From Chrysopilus asiliformis (Eukaryota > Arthropoda > Insecta > Diptera > Rhagionidae): DNA of 64,000 nucleotides. This document shows, in pieces, positions 55,221-64,000 of the stretch (its first letter is position 1; the number at the start of each line of letters is the position of its first letter). The DNA lies in assembly GCA_964034945.1 (NCBI GenBank), contig OZ035962.1, positions 87,274,650 through 87,338,649 on the forward strand, in the 5' to 3' direction. The notes beneath the pieces were generated by a model. The model did not search any database and was not told the origin of the DNA. It saw only the letters and a list, made by a program, of their open reading frames with translations. Made by a program: the position numbers and the translations under genes.

Positions 55221-55874
55221 ACTAGCTTGCATACCCGTCGTTGCTGGGTTAAGTTTTTTTTTAATTTTTTTTTTATGGTCTATGTTGGAGCTAAACTTTA
55301 GGCCAATCGGCTCGGTAGTTTCCCCGCGAAAGGGTAACATAGAAGAAGAGCTAAGTTTCGAGATCACTTTACCCCTCCTCTTACTCCCCCCACATCTCGG
55401 GCTACTTTTTAATGGATCTATGTTGGGGCTGGACCCCCGACGAACATCTATACGAAATTTCAGGCCAATCGGTTCAGTAGTTTCCCCGCGAAAGAGTAAT
55501 ATAGCGCAAAAACTAAGTTTCGAAATCACTTTACCCCCTCCCCTTACTTCATCACCTCTCGGGCTACTTTTTAATTGATCTATGTTGGGGCTGGACCCCC
55601 GACGAACATCTATGCCGAATTTCAGGCTAATCGGTTCAGTAGTTTCCCCGCGAAAGAGTAACATAGCGCAAAAACTAAGTTTCGAAATCACTTTACCCCC
55701 TCCCGTTACTCCCCCCACTCCTCGCGCTACTTTTCCGTATGCCTATGTTGGAACCAGAACTACCACAGACACTCATGCCATATTTCAAGTCAATCGGTTC
55801 AGCCGTTTTTGCGTGAACGAAGAACAGGCAGACAGACAGACAGACAGACACAAACTCATTTTTATATATTAGTA
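55221..55874 (+). mobile_element. DINE-like element with 162-bp tandem units
   Basis: Starts ACTAGCTTGCATACCCGTCG. Units are marked by GGCCAATCGG at 55301, 55463 and (GGCTAATCGG) 55625, with a related block at about 55787, so the period is exactly 162. The ACTTTACCCCCTCCC and CCCCGCGAAAGAGTAA blocks repeat with it. Core ATTTCAAGTCAATCGGTTCA, then (CAGA)n, then TTTTTATATATTAGTATG. Because 162 is 54 codons, the 179-codon minus frame (55179-55718) stays open with a 54-residue periodicity. I regard it as a repeat by-product. Confidence 0.8.
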
Positions 55875-55879
55875 TGATA

Positions 55880-57065
55880 TGATAAAATAATGCGCTGATA
55901 AAAACGTAATAGAAGATTTTCGGGAAGTTTTCTTCAATAGGTAACGAGATGAAAGACATTCTCAAGAAAGACATTCAATTTCTCTTATCTTCATCAGAGC
56001 CGGTTCTAGGCATCATGGCGCCCTCGGTCAGGGCTTTTCAAGGCGGTCCTATCAATCTGAAAAAAATATCAGTTATGATCACAAAACTTTCCTCTATATG
56101 TAAAAAAGAATTATTTTTTCAAATATCTTGAGAACCGTTAAGATCATGGATATTCCGGGTGGACGGTTTTACTGCACTGTCAAAATCATTGTTCCCCTCT
56201 TACTAAAACCCCCTCCATGAATCTTTTTATTCACTGAACCGATTGATCCCGTTTTGCACATTTGGTTGGAAATGATGAAAGGAATGTTTCAATGTACAAG
56301 GACTCACTCTTTCGTTTTAATTTTAAACCCCCTCTCTCAGAATTCTTTAAATTTTTCTCCATTCTAATAAATACAGAGATATGTAAAATCTACACACCAG
56401 TATATCCTGCGGTACTCCTGACTTTCGATAAAATCAAACATCATTACAGGACCAAATCCCAGACGACAATTGTTTGAAATTCCACATAGGGACTACGATT
56501 CCATGTTAATCCAATGAACCATTAGACAATTTTAATTTATCGCATAGACAATGTTTGTATTGAAAATGGCCCCGAGGGGACTGCATTTTAATTCTCTACT
56601 GCGAATAGACATATTCAAATTTCAATTACATTCCGAAATTATATCAACAACAATCAAATAAATTAATTCGCTTATTTATACTTGAATTGTGATGGGATTT
56701 GTTAATTCAATATTGAACAATCATTTTGAATATTTATCCAAATAAGCGAGTCATGTCAACAAACTCGGCCATATGGTGAATTATTTTACATTTTCAACAA
56801 TTTCAGATCAGATCAGATCATTATGTATTACCCATCCACAGAAAAATAACAAAATAATTAGTAAATTGAGGTTATTCTGTATTAATTTATAATAATCAAA
56901 TGCAAATACCTGTGTAATTAGATTTAGCGTAAATTTTTTAACAAACAAATAACATAAGTGGAAAATTTAGCCAAATTGAGATGAAATTTTCATTTTTTTT
57001 TTTTAAATTTTGGAATAATTTTTTTTGAATTTTTCATGTTTTTTAAATTTTGCACTACAATTACC
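55880..57065. other. Repeat scraps, otherwise no gene
   Basis: 56065-56145 is a family 2 end (AAATATCAGTTATGATCAC, TTTCCTCTATATG). 56155-56480 has ACGGTTTTACTGCACTGTC and AACCCCCTCTCTCAGAA-type blocks, the inverse of the 57660-58250 units. The remainder is AT-rich. Confidence 0.5.
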
Positions 57066-57069
57066 AAGG

Positions 57070-57200
57070 CCCATCGTCAAATACTCTATATGAGGATGGA
57101 AAAAATGTCTATTTAAAAAAATCCGTTTGTGTGAGAGGAGAGCGATCCGATTAGATTTGGATGTATGGAAGAAATATGCAATACCATGTGCCAGACCAAT
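57070..57200 (+). repeat. DINE-like family with ~130-bp units, fragment
   Basis: GTCAAATACTCTATATGAGGAT, TCTATTTAAAAAAATCCGTTTG and GATCCGATTAGATTTGGATGT match 19752-19840. Confidence 0.5.
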
Positions 57201-57289
57201 TTTGCAAAAATGTAAGGGAGATGCCAATACATGTAGACGTATGTAGAATGTATATATACAATATGCAAGTAGATTGTAGAACCAGCTAT

Positions 57290-57365
57290 CGAAAATGATA
57301 GCCTTGGCCGCTCATGAATCATAGTGCCAATTTTCACTGGCTATCAAAAATGATAGCCATGGCAG
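57290..57365. repeat. Repeated GGCTATCNAAAATGATAGCC palindromes
   Basis: AGCTATCGAAAATGATAGCC at 57283-57302 and GGCTATCAAAAATGATAGCC at 57340-57359 are two small hairpins about 57 bases apart. Function unknown. Confidence 0.55.
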
Positions 57366-57659
57366 TCAATGTGTTAAACACATAAAGGACATTTTTCTTG
57401 TCAATATCAAAGAAATATTTTTCATACCTCCAGAAATAGAGTGAATGTGGTAAAAAAATCCGATTTTAGAATCAAAATATGATTAAAAATACTACCCCAA
57501 TATTTTTAATTATATTTTATGCAGATGGTAGGTCTGTGGGGTTATACTTGATAAACTTTTCACAAGAAAATAATAAAAAAAAGAAAATAAAGCAAAAATA
57601 AATAAATTACGAAAAAACGAAATCATTTTTTTCGGATTCGTTACGTTTTTCGTTATTGT

Positions 57660-58250
57660 AACGGAATTAAATATCTATAACGTCATACTCAACAATTGAG
57701 TATTTGCTAAATGCTGAATTGTTGAGTATGGTTGAAATTTTATACACAAAAAAATTTTTTTTACTAATTCCAATCGAATGGCGAAAACGGGATCGAAATC
57801 GGTTCAGTGGATCAAAATATGTAAGGACAGGGGGTTTAAAATTAAAAGGGAAGGGTGAGGTCTTCTGCATAGAAACACTGCTTTTATAATTTCCAACCGA
57901 ATGACGAAAACTAGATAAAAATCGATTCAGCGAATTAAAAAATATATGGAGAGAGGGTTTAAAGTTAGGGGGAAAGAACAGTTCTTGTACACTAAAATAT
58001 TTCTTTCATTATTTCCAACCAAATAGGGAAAACGGGATCCAAATTAGTTCAGTGAACGGGAAGATTCATGTAGGGAAGGTTTTAAGGGGAAAAGTTATTT
58101 TTACAGTGCAGTAAAACCGTCCACCCAGAAGATAAATCTGTATGCCAAAAACAGGACCGAAATCGGTTCAATGGATCAAAAGTTATGAGGGAAGGACAAA
58201 CAACCACACAAACTCATCCCAAACGTATAATACCCTCTCCGTTCCGTCTG
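57660..58250 (+). repeat. DINE-like array, ~122-bp units
   Basis: CCAATCGAATGGCGAAAACG (57770), CCAACCGAATGACGAAAAC (57893) and CCAACCAAATAGGGAAAACG (58015) give periods of 123 and 122. GATCNAAATCGGTTCAGTG is repeated in each unit. It ends AGGACAAACAACCACACAAA and CCCTCTCCGTTCCG. Confidence 0.68.
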
Positions 58251-58259
58251 GGGTAAAAA

Positions 58260-59230
58260 CAATACTCTCTTCTTTTTGCTACGCCCCGGTCAGGTGAAAA
58301 GAAAACTTTTTTCCGCAAACTTCACAATATTTAAATCCTTATTAAACTTGTCACAATTAAAACAAATACTGCCCCAAATTTCGTGTCCAAATCTCAATTA
58401 GTCGCTCCCATTTCTTTAGTTTCGTTGTAAATATATTACAATTACGAAAATTAAAATCCAGTAGGAATATGACAATAAACTTAAATTTGAATGGAATTTT
58501 TTTTTGCACTCAATTTACTACTGGTAGTCACCCTGATTATGACCTTATGATAGTGCAGAATTTATTTTCTCAGTTTTTTTCCTAGTTTTTTTCCTAGTTT
58601 TTCTCCAATATTTCAGAATACATCCATGTATGAGTGGAAAGCGTTACTATTTTCATTTGAGGGATAAACAAAATATTCTTTTCCAGCTCTTCATTACATC
58701 TTTGCTGAGGGTGCTAGGAGCGGTAAAGGGATTTTAAACATATACCAGAATTTTCTGTAAAAGTACATATATAAGGGTGTAGTGTATGGCATTCACCCAG
58801 AGACGATGATAATTAACAGCCCAAAAGAAAATTAATGAGTCAGACTTGACAGTTGAGTGACATTTTAGTCTGAAGCTTTTTTTCGGGTTGGTACAAAGAC
58901 ACAAAGGAGTCATCCCCTAAAGCTAAAAGTTCATAAAAACTCAACGAAATAAAAGGGATTCAAAGTACCTAGAAAATCATACTAACAAATACACACACAC
59001 ATATATATATATACTGGGATCACCGTTGAAACCGAACCAAATCCATCTTTTCAATCCAACTATTCAGACGTAGGGCGGTAGAAATGTTTCCGGCTCAGTT
59101 AGAAAAACGCATTTTTTCTCTTCCTTCGAATGACGTAGGCTCGTCTCGCATTAGGCGATATTTCTTCCCATAATTCCCTCTGACCTCTTCTCAGTGTTGT
59201 GTCGATTTTTTACATAAAGTTATTCACGCA
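58260..59230. other. No gene or repeat seen
   Basis: AT-rich DNA with a CACACACACATATATATATATA tract (58991-59012) and no supported exon. Confidence 0.45.
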
Positions 59231-59235
59231 GTTTT

Positions 59236-59757
59236 TATACCCGTATGGTGAAACCAAAGGGTATATTAGATTTGCCTTACCGTTTGTAACGCCAAGATCC
59301 CGTCATCACACACAAAAATGAATTACACCAGTGTGTTTAGGATGATAAAAAAAGTTGAATTTAGCATGTCCGTCCGTCCGTCTGTCCGTCTATCTGTCTG
59401 TCTGTGGCGCGGATTGCGGACGCACGGATTGAGCTAGAGACTTGAAATTTTGCGCAGATCCGTTTTTCGTAAAATACGAGGCTAAGTTCGTTCATGGGCA
59501 AAAATGGACCATTAGAACGAAAACGTTTTTTGCGAATATTTCAAAAATGGTCCATGTTATCAAAAAAGTACAAGAACAAAAGTTATTTAGGATATGATTC
59601 AAAATCCGATTGGAATAAATTTTAAAAAATCTTATTGGAAAGTTTGACTTCAAAATGGAATTTTGGTACAACTGTTCGAATTTTTATACCAATATCACCA
59701 TACGGGCTTTCAATAATTGCCAGATTGGCAATTATAGCTTTTGTTATGTTTTTAAGT
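59236..59757 (+). mobile_element. DINE/Helentron-like element, family 1
   Basis: ATACCCGTATGGTGAAACC to AGCTTTTGTTATG, as at 1898-2483. Its GTCC/GTCT tract is short (59368-59405). The palindromic GGGGTACCCCCC block of other copies is missing (deletion near 59513). Confidence 0.82.
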
Positions 59758-59759
59758 AG

Positions 59760-61165
59760 AAAACCATTTTTTACATCGTTTCGCACACCACTGTTTCATG
59801 TCTAGAAAGTAGAGGTGCCTGTATAAAATACGCCACACTTTCGAGAGGTTTTTGAGTTTAAGTCACTGAAGTCAAACTTCATTTTTGTCTAAGATTTTGC
59901 GCTTGTTCTTCGCATATTTTTTCTCCAAAGCCCGAAACTTTTCAACCTCCTTACGACTCCCTCTACTTCTTCCCTATAGCTTGGGCTTTTCCAGCTGAAC
60001 CATTCATCCTTTTAGCTTTGGCTTTTCCAGCTGAACCTATATTCAAATAATGTTTGTATGTTCCTGAATAATTCGGTTGGTTTTTCTACTGTAAGTGAAA
60101 CGAGAAAAAATCCAAAAAGGCAAACAATTCAAGAAATGTTTTTAATGAATTTTAATACATGCAAACATTATCCTTGACGTACATTTGCCCGTTTAAATTT
60201 CAAAGCCTATATCGCTTTCAGCAGGACCCGCCACACCTTCAAAAATATAGGTGTCTATGGTAGAGATTACGGGCAATGCCTCAGAGCTTTCAAAATTATT
60301 ACGAGATAAACAAATTTTTCACCAAGATATCTTTATGACCGAAAAAATTACTTATTAAATTTTATTTTCGGAATTTTCCCATGAAACTTTTCCATTCCGG
60401 GCAACTGTCCGGAATCTCTTCAGGTGAAATGCGTTGACTTTTTTTTGGTGTTAGTGAAATGAAATTATTTTATTATTTTAACATTGCCATAAATAACTTA
60501 CGCGAAAGTCAATTAAAATTCTTTAACTCAACATTCCTTTCGCTTTCACACGGCATTGTGTGATTAATTGCAGTAATTAAGAAGCGAAAGCATCCTTTAA
60601 GGATAACAACAACAACAACAATAACAACACACACAGAGTGTCGGAAACGACAAGGGTGCGTGGTGTGCGAAGAGTTTTCGTGTAAAATTAACGAAATTAC
60701 TCAATGTCTTGTGTACTGAAGTTTGCCTCATTTACTTTTATCTCTTATCGGTAGCAATGGCAGGTGTACAGAGTGGGCTGTTATGTGGCCCGAGAGGGTT
60801 AAATTTTTACAGCCAAAGTAGATCTTTTAAGGTTAGGTTTTACTCGCGTTGTCAATGGTTTTGCTGTGTGGAGCACCTACCAACGGAAATATTCGTATTT
60901 ATTACACACATCCCTATTACGACATATCCGACAGGATCTGTTCATTACCTACGTAGGTAAATACAAGTATATACAATATATGGCAGGACTGAACGAAAAA
61001 TTCCGGGCAAAATGACTGACTGGCAATGCTTAATTTGACTTTGATTGATATTTTTTTCTCGCATTTTTCCTCAGGGGTTTTTTGTTTGTAATTTTGAGTT
61101 AAAATTGAATTTAAACATGTTACAAAGTCCAACACATTTATTGCAATTCCTTCAACTTTTTTCAG
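59760..61165. other. No gene confirmed
   Basis: A plus frame from ATG 60757 to 60960 (MAGVQSGLLCGPRGL...) lies in a less AT-rich patch after an (AAC)n tract (60607-60630), without splice or family support. The GCTTTTCCAGCTGAACC word repeats at 59986 and 60028. Confidence 0.4.
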
Positions 61166-61167
61166 GT

Positions 61168-61565
61168 GTGTTTTAAACTTTTGAAAAGTTAGAAACCAAA
61201 ATCAAAACCAGAACCTTATTCTAGAAACCGAAACTAAAACCAGAACAAACATTTTAGGAATTTTAAAAACCAAAACCAGAATCAAATTTTTGCAATTGAA
61301 GAAACCAAAACCAGAACCAAATTTTGAAATTTTAGGACACAAAATTAAAATCAGAACCTTATTCTAGAAACCAAAACTAAAACCAAAACAAACATTTTTG
61401 AAATTTTAAAAACCAAAACCAGAATCAAATTTTTGAAATTAAAGAAACTAAAACCAGAACTAAATTTTGAAAATATTTAGAAATCCAATTCAAAAATCAG
61501 TAATCCAATTTACCCTTGAACCAACACCAAACCATACTCAAAAAACGTTTAGTTTGCATCTCTGT
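61168..61565 (-). repeat. AACCAAAACCAGAA-rich element (possible hAT)
   Basis: About seven degenerate units of ATTTTAGAAACCAAAACCAGAACC. Read in reverse it begins CAGAGATGCAAACTAAACG and GGTTTGGTGTTGGTTCAAGGG, matching 46263-46440. Confidence 0.6.
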
Positions 61566-61586
61566 TTAAAATACAACCGCAGGTAC

Positions 61587-61826
61587 CACGTTGGCTACCA
61601 GCCAAAAAAATGCATACTCCGCTGGGAAAAAACACAAATATCATTTCTGTACTTTGTGAGTCACCAGTGAACACAAGATCAATACAGACAAAAACGAACC
61701 CCATGCTCCACAAAAAAAAACCCCCTTTGTACCGCACGAGCGACTGCACTAAACCATGGAACTTGAGAAACTGACGGTAAGGACAATAGTGTGTGTACAC
61801 CGGTGACTCACATGGTAGCCAACGTG
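61587..61826. mobile_element. Hairpin MITE with CACGTTGGCTACCA ends
   Basis: CACGTTGGCTACCA at the left is the inverse of TGGTAGCCAACGTG at the right. GTGAGTCACCAGTG and CACCGGTGACTCAC form a second inner pair. The minus frame across it is not a gene. Confidence 0.72.
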
Positions 61827-61979
61827 TTAATGAAACTTTTTTTTGCATTTGGCATACATAATTCCCTAATAAAAATATCTGGTGTTACCAGGACATGACT
61901 TTCTTGTACAAAATCTACGTCAATGCGCAATTTACCTGACGAATAAAATCTTAATTTAAATAAAAATATTAATTTTTAT

Positions 61980-62125
61980 TATACAAAATCTGAAATATCT
62001 CGATAACGGTAAAACATATCGATTTACAGTAAAAGGCAAAAATGTAGAGAATTTTAATACCTTTAATTCTGCCATTAACTGTTTTTTCTTTCGGAAAACC
62101 GTTAATGTGCAAGCGATTCGCAAAA
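61980..62125. repeat. CGATAACGGTAAA dispersed repeat
   Basis: ATATCTCGATAACGGTAAAAC, CAGTAAAAGGCAAAAATGTAGA, GCAAGCGATTCGCAAAAAC match 36230-36400. A DINE-like element starts directly after its T run. Confidence 0.6.
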
Positions 62126-62135
62126 ACAATTTTTT

Positions 62136-62650
62136 TTATACCCGTATGGTGAAACCAAAGCGTATATTAGATTTGCCTTACCGTTTGTAACGCCAAGGTC
62201 CCGTCATCACACACAAAAATGAATTACACCAGTGTATTTAGAATGATAAAAAAAAGTTGAATTTAGCATGTCCGTCCGTCCGTCCGTCTGTGGCGCGGAT
62301 TGCGGGCGCACGGATTGAGCTAGAGACTTGAAATTTTGCGCAGATTGGTTTTTCGTAAAACGCAAGGCTAAGTTCGTTAATGGGTGAAAATGTACCATTA
62401 GGGGGGTACCCCGATTTTTGCGAATATCTCAAGAACGGTGCATCTTATCAAAAAAGTGCCAGAACAAAAAATAAAGTTATTGAGGATATGATTCTACATA
62501 AAACTCCCATACATCAAAATCCAATTGGAATAAGTTTTAAAAAATCTTATTGGAAAATTTGTCTTCAAAATCATTATACGGGTTTTCACTTAAATCATTA
62601 TACGGGTTTTCAATAATTGCCAGATTGGAAATTATAGCTTTTGTTATGTT
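62136..62650 (+). mobile_element. DINE/Helentron-like element, family 1
   Basis: ATACCCGTATGGTGAAACC start after a T run, a short GTCCGTCC tract (62270-62288), core GAGCTAGAGACTTGAAATTT, and AGCTTTTGTTATG end. The segment TTATACGGGTTTTCA is duplicated near the 3' end (62574, 62598). Confidence 0.82.
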
Positions 62651-62661
62651 TATTTTTAACC

Positions 62662-62877
62662 CTTAATTTATGAGGTGAATATCATATGCGTAAATGATGA
62701 GGTGGTTTCCAATGGACTTGTTCTAATCACATACCAAATCCGTGCCTTTAACTCGGCATACAACACCATACTGTATGAAGGTACTGAAGATTTCAGAGTC
62801 ACTGTGCTGAAAACATGAGAAATAGCAAAGAGAGAAAAGTCAATGTGGATCCACTGGACCCACCTCATCAATTAAGG
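62662..62877. mobile_element. piggyBac-like TTAA MITE, 216 bp
   Basis: TTAA at 62658-62661 and 62878-62881. Left end CCCTTAATTTATGAGGTG and (inverse) right end CCTTAATTGATGAGGTG. It separates a family 1 DINE-like end from the CGATAACGG repeat. Confidence 0.8.
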
Positions 62878-62881
62878 TTAA

Positions 62882-63395
62882 TGAAAATATCTCAATAACG
62901 GTAAAAGATAACGGATAACAGTAAAAGTCAAAATTGTAACAAATATTATTCTCTTCAGCCTATCTTATAGAATGAACAACCAAAATTTCCAAAACAAAAA
63001 AAGTTTTTTGAAAATCTCTCGAAAACTACGCACTTTTATGAAAAACTGCATATAACCAAATTTATAGGAAATAAAATTTTATAAATTTTTTGCTTTAACG
63101 GTCTATACGTGTCTCTAACGGTTCTCAACAAATTTAAAAAAAAATAGTTTTTTTTTTGAAAATTTCTCGGTTTTTTTGAAAAATTTTCGAAAACTATCCG
63201 CTATTATAAGAAAATTCATATAACCAGATTTAAGGGAAATAAAGTTTCCTGTATTTTTCCCCCCTTTAACGGTTCTTACTTATCGTTAACGGTTCCCAGG
63301 ATATTTGGAAAATATTTTTCTTTACATATTTTTTCCGAAACTAAATATTTTAGAGGAAAGTTTTTTATTGCAACTGATATTTTTTATATGAAACC
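62882..63395 (+). repeat. CGATAACGG repeat joined to DINE-like family 2
   Basis: ATCTCAATAACGGTAAAAGAT first. Then GAAAACTACGCACTTTTATG, two ACGGTTCTCA/ACGGTTCCCA blocks, TATTTTTTCCGAAACTAAAT and AGAGGAAAGTTTTTTATTGC, ending near CAACTGATATTTTT. Confidence 0.62.
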
Positions 63396-63768
63396 ATCCC
63401 CACCTTCTGCTCGCTAAATTAATGTATGACGGATTTTAAGGACACCCTCTTAAACAAGTTTTTAAGTGTTAAAATAAGTATGTATTTAATATTCATACGA
63501 AAATATAATAATTAACAACGCATGCAATTTCTGATAAAATTAATTTAATTTTACAACTTTATTAAAATCAACATCGACTCGAATATGTTTTATGAAAATT
63601 TACATAAAACGGACACTTGTAATTTTCTCCGATACGCTGTACCGTCCGTCGTCCATTAGAAAGAGGTGTAATCGTGCACACTACAACACCACTCAGGAGG
63701 TTCCATCAAGTCCATAATCCATGTTTCACATCTCTGTTGTACACTTTTCCCATTTATGTTGTACTTAC

Positions 63769-63867
63769 TTGATGGCTCCTGGTTCATAGGATAAGGTGAG
63801 ACGTTCATTTCAGAGTCCGTTCTACTAACATTGCAATCGGGAAAGTGTCCCTTGGGTCCAGTTACGA
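63769..63867 (-). CDS. Candidate internal exon, unknown protein
   Basis: Minus strand. A strong acceptor (GTTGCTTTCCATGTTTGTTAG) precedes 63867 and a strong donor (GTAAGTAC) follows 63769. The 99-base exon has phase 1 at both ends. It reads VTGPKGHFPDCNVSRTDSEM and on to SPYPMNQEPS, which looks like real protein. The frame also stays open past the donor to a TAA at 63656 (CETWIMDLMEPPEWCCSV), so a terminal exon is possible instead. Neighbouring exons are not identified and may lie beyond the window. Family not recognised. Confidence 0.36.
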
Positions 63868-64000
63868 CTAACAAACATGGAAAGCAACAACAACATTGAA
63901 TTACACAAGCATATAACCATCGTCAGGCAGTAGTGCCAGCATTAGCTAGCAGAAGAAACAGAACTCGGCGGTCGGTGGAAAAAAATTGTGAAAAACAACA

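Noticed and set aside
55179..55718. 179-codon minus frame, the longest in the window
   Set aside because: It lies in 162-base DINE-like units and stays open because the period is divisible by three.
60757..60960. 67-codon frame MAGVQSGLLCGPRG...
   Set aside because: Only an ATG and mild base composition support it; no other gene signal.

Overview
The window reads as AT-rich nuclear DNA from an arthropod, most likely an insect. Three things point that way: very short spliceosomal introns of about 57-59 bases, abundant elements built like Drosophila DINE-1 (Helentron-type short elements with GTCT/GTCC tracts), and many small TIR elements typical of insect genomes. There are no bacterial operons, rRNA genes, CRISPR arrays or clear tRNA genes. 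The species cannot be named from the sequence alone.

Only two transcription units are well supported. One is a three-exon minus-strand gene at 5658-6172 for a small cysteine-rich secreted protein. The other is a single-exon plus-strand gene at 10987-11280 for a 97-residue secreted peptide, with TATA box, initiator and poly(A) signal. Weaker exon candidates are at 15211-15475 (minus), 17112-17594 (plus, with a 57-base intron) and 63769-63867 (minus). Broken transposon genes are a cysteine-rich CXC-domain ORF (8405-9285), the C-terminal part of a Tc1/mariner-type transposase (46593-46911) and the 3' end of a non-LTR retrotransposon ORF (50155-50373).

Most of the rest is layered mobile DNA. Three non-autonomous hAT elements have 8-bp target duplications (1489-2798, 18279-19616, 39749-40838) and each has been invaded by other elements. 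Five TTAA-flanked, piggyBac-like short elements are at 1516, 36453, 39959, 44244 and 62662. Four elements flanked by TAA or TTA look PIF/Harbinger-like (16285, 26369, 33834, 49157). Several DINE/Helentron-like families recur on both strands: family 1 (ATACCC hairpin), family 2 (TATCAGTTGTGATC end) and families with internal tandem units of about 121 or 162 bases. All of these share a GTCTG tract and a core resembling GACTTGAAATTT.

The most striking single structure is at 7282-10361. Two nearly identical inverted arms of about 1.09 kb flank the end of a CXC-domain gene, which is itself split by a DINE-like insertion. It looks like an internally deleted copy of a larger long-TIR element. Long stretches between repeats (for example 20700-21820, 22800-24085, 41235-43270, 47650-49150, 51000-52690, 58260-59235) show no gene or repeat that I can support. 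Family labels are my own. All coordinates come from reading the sequence by eye, and repeat-family boundaries without TSDs are accurate to roughly 5-20 bases.
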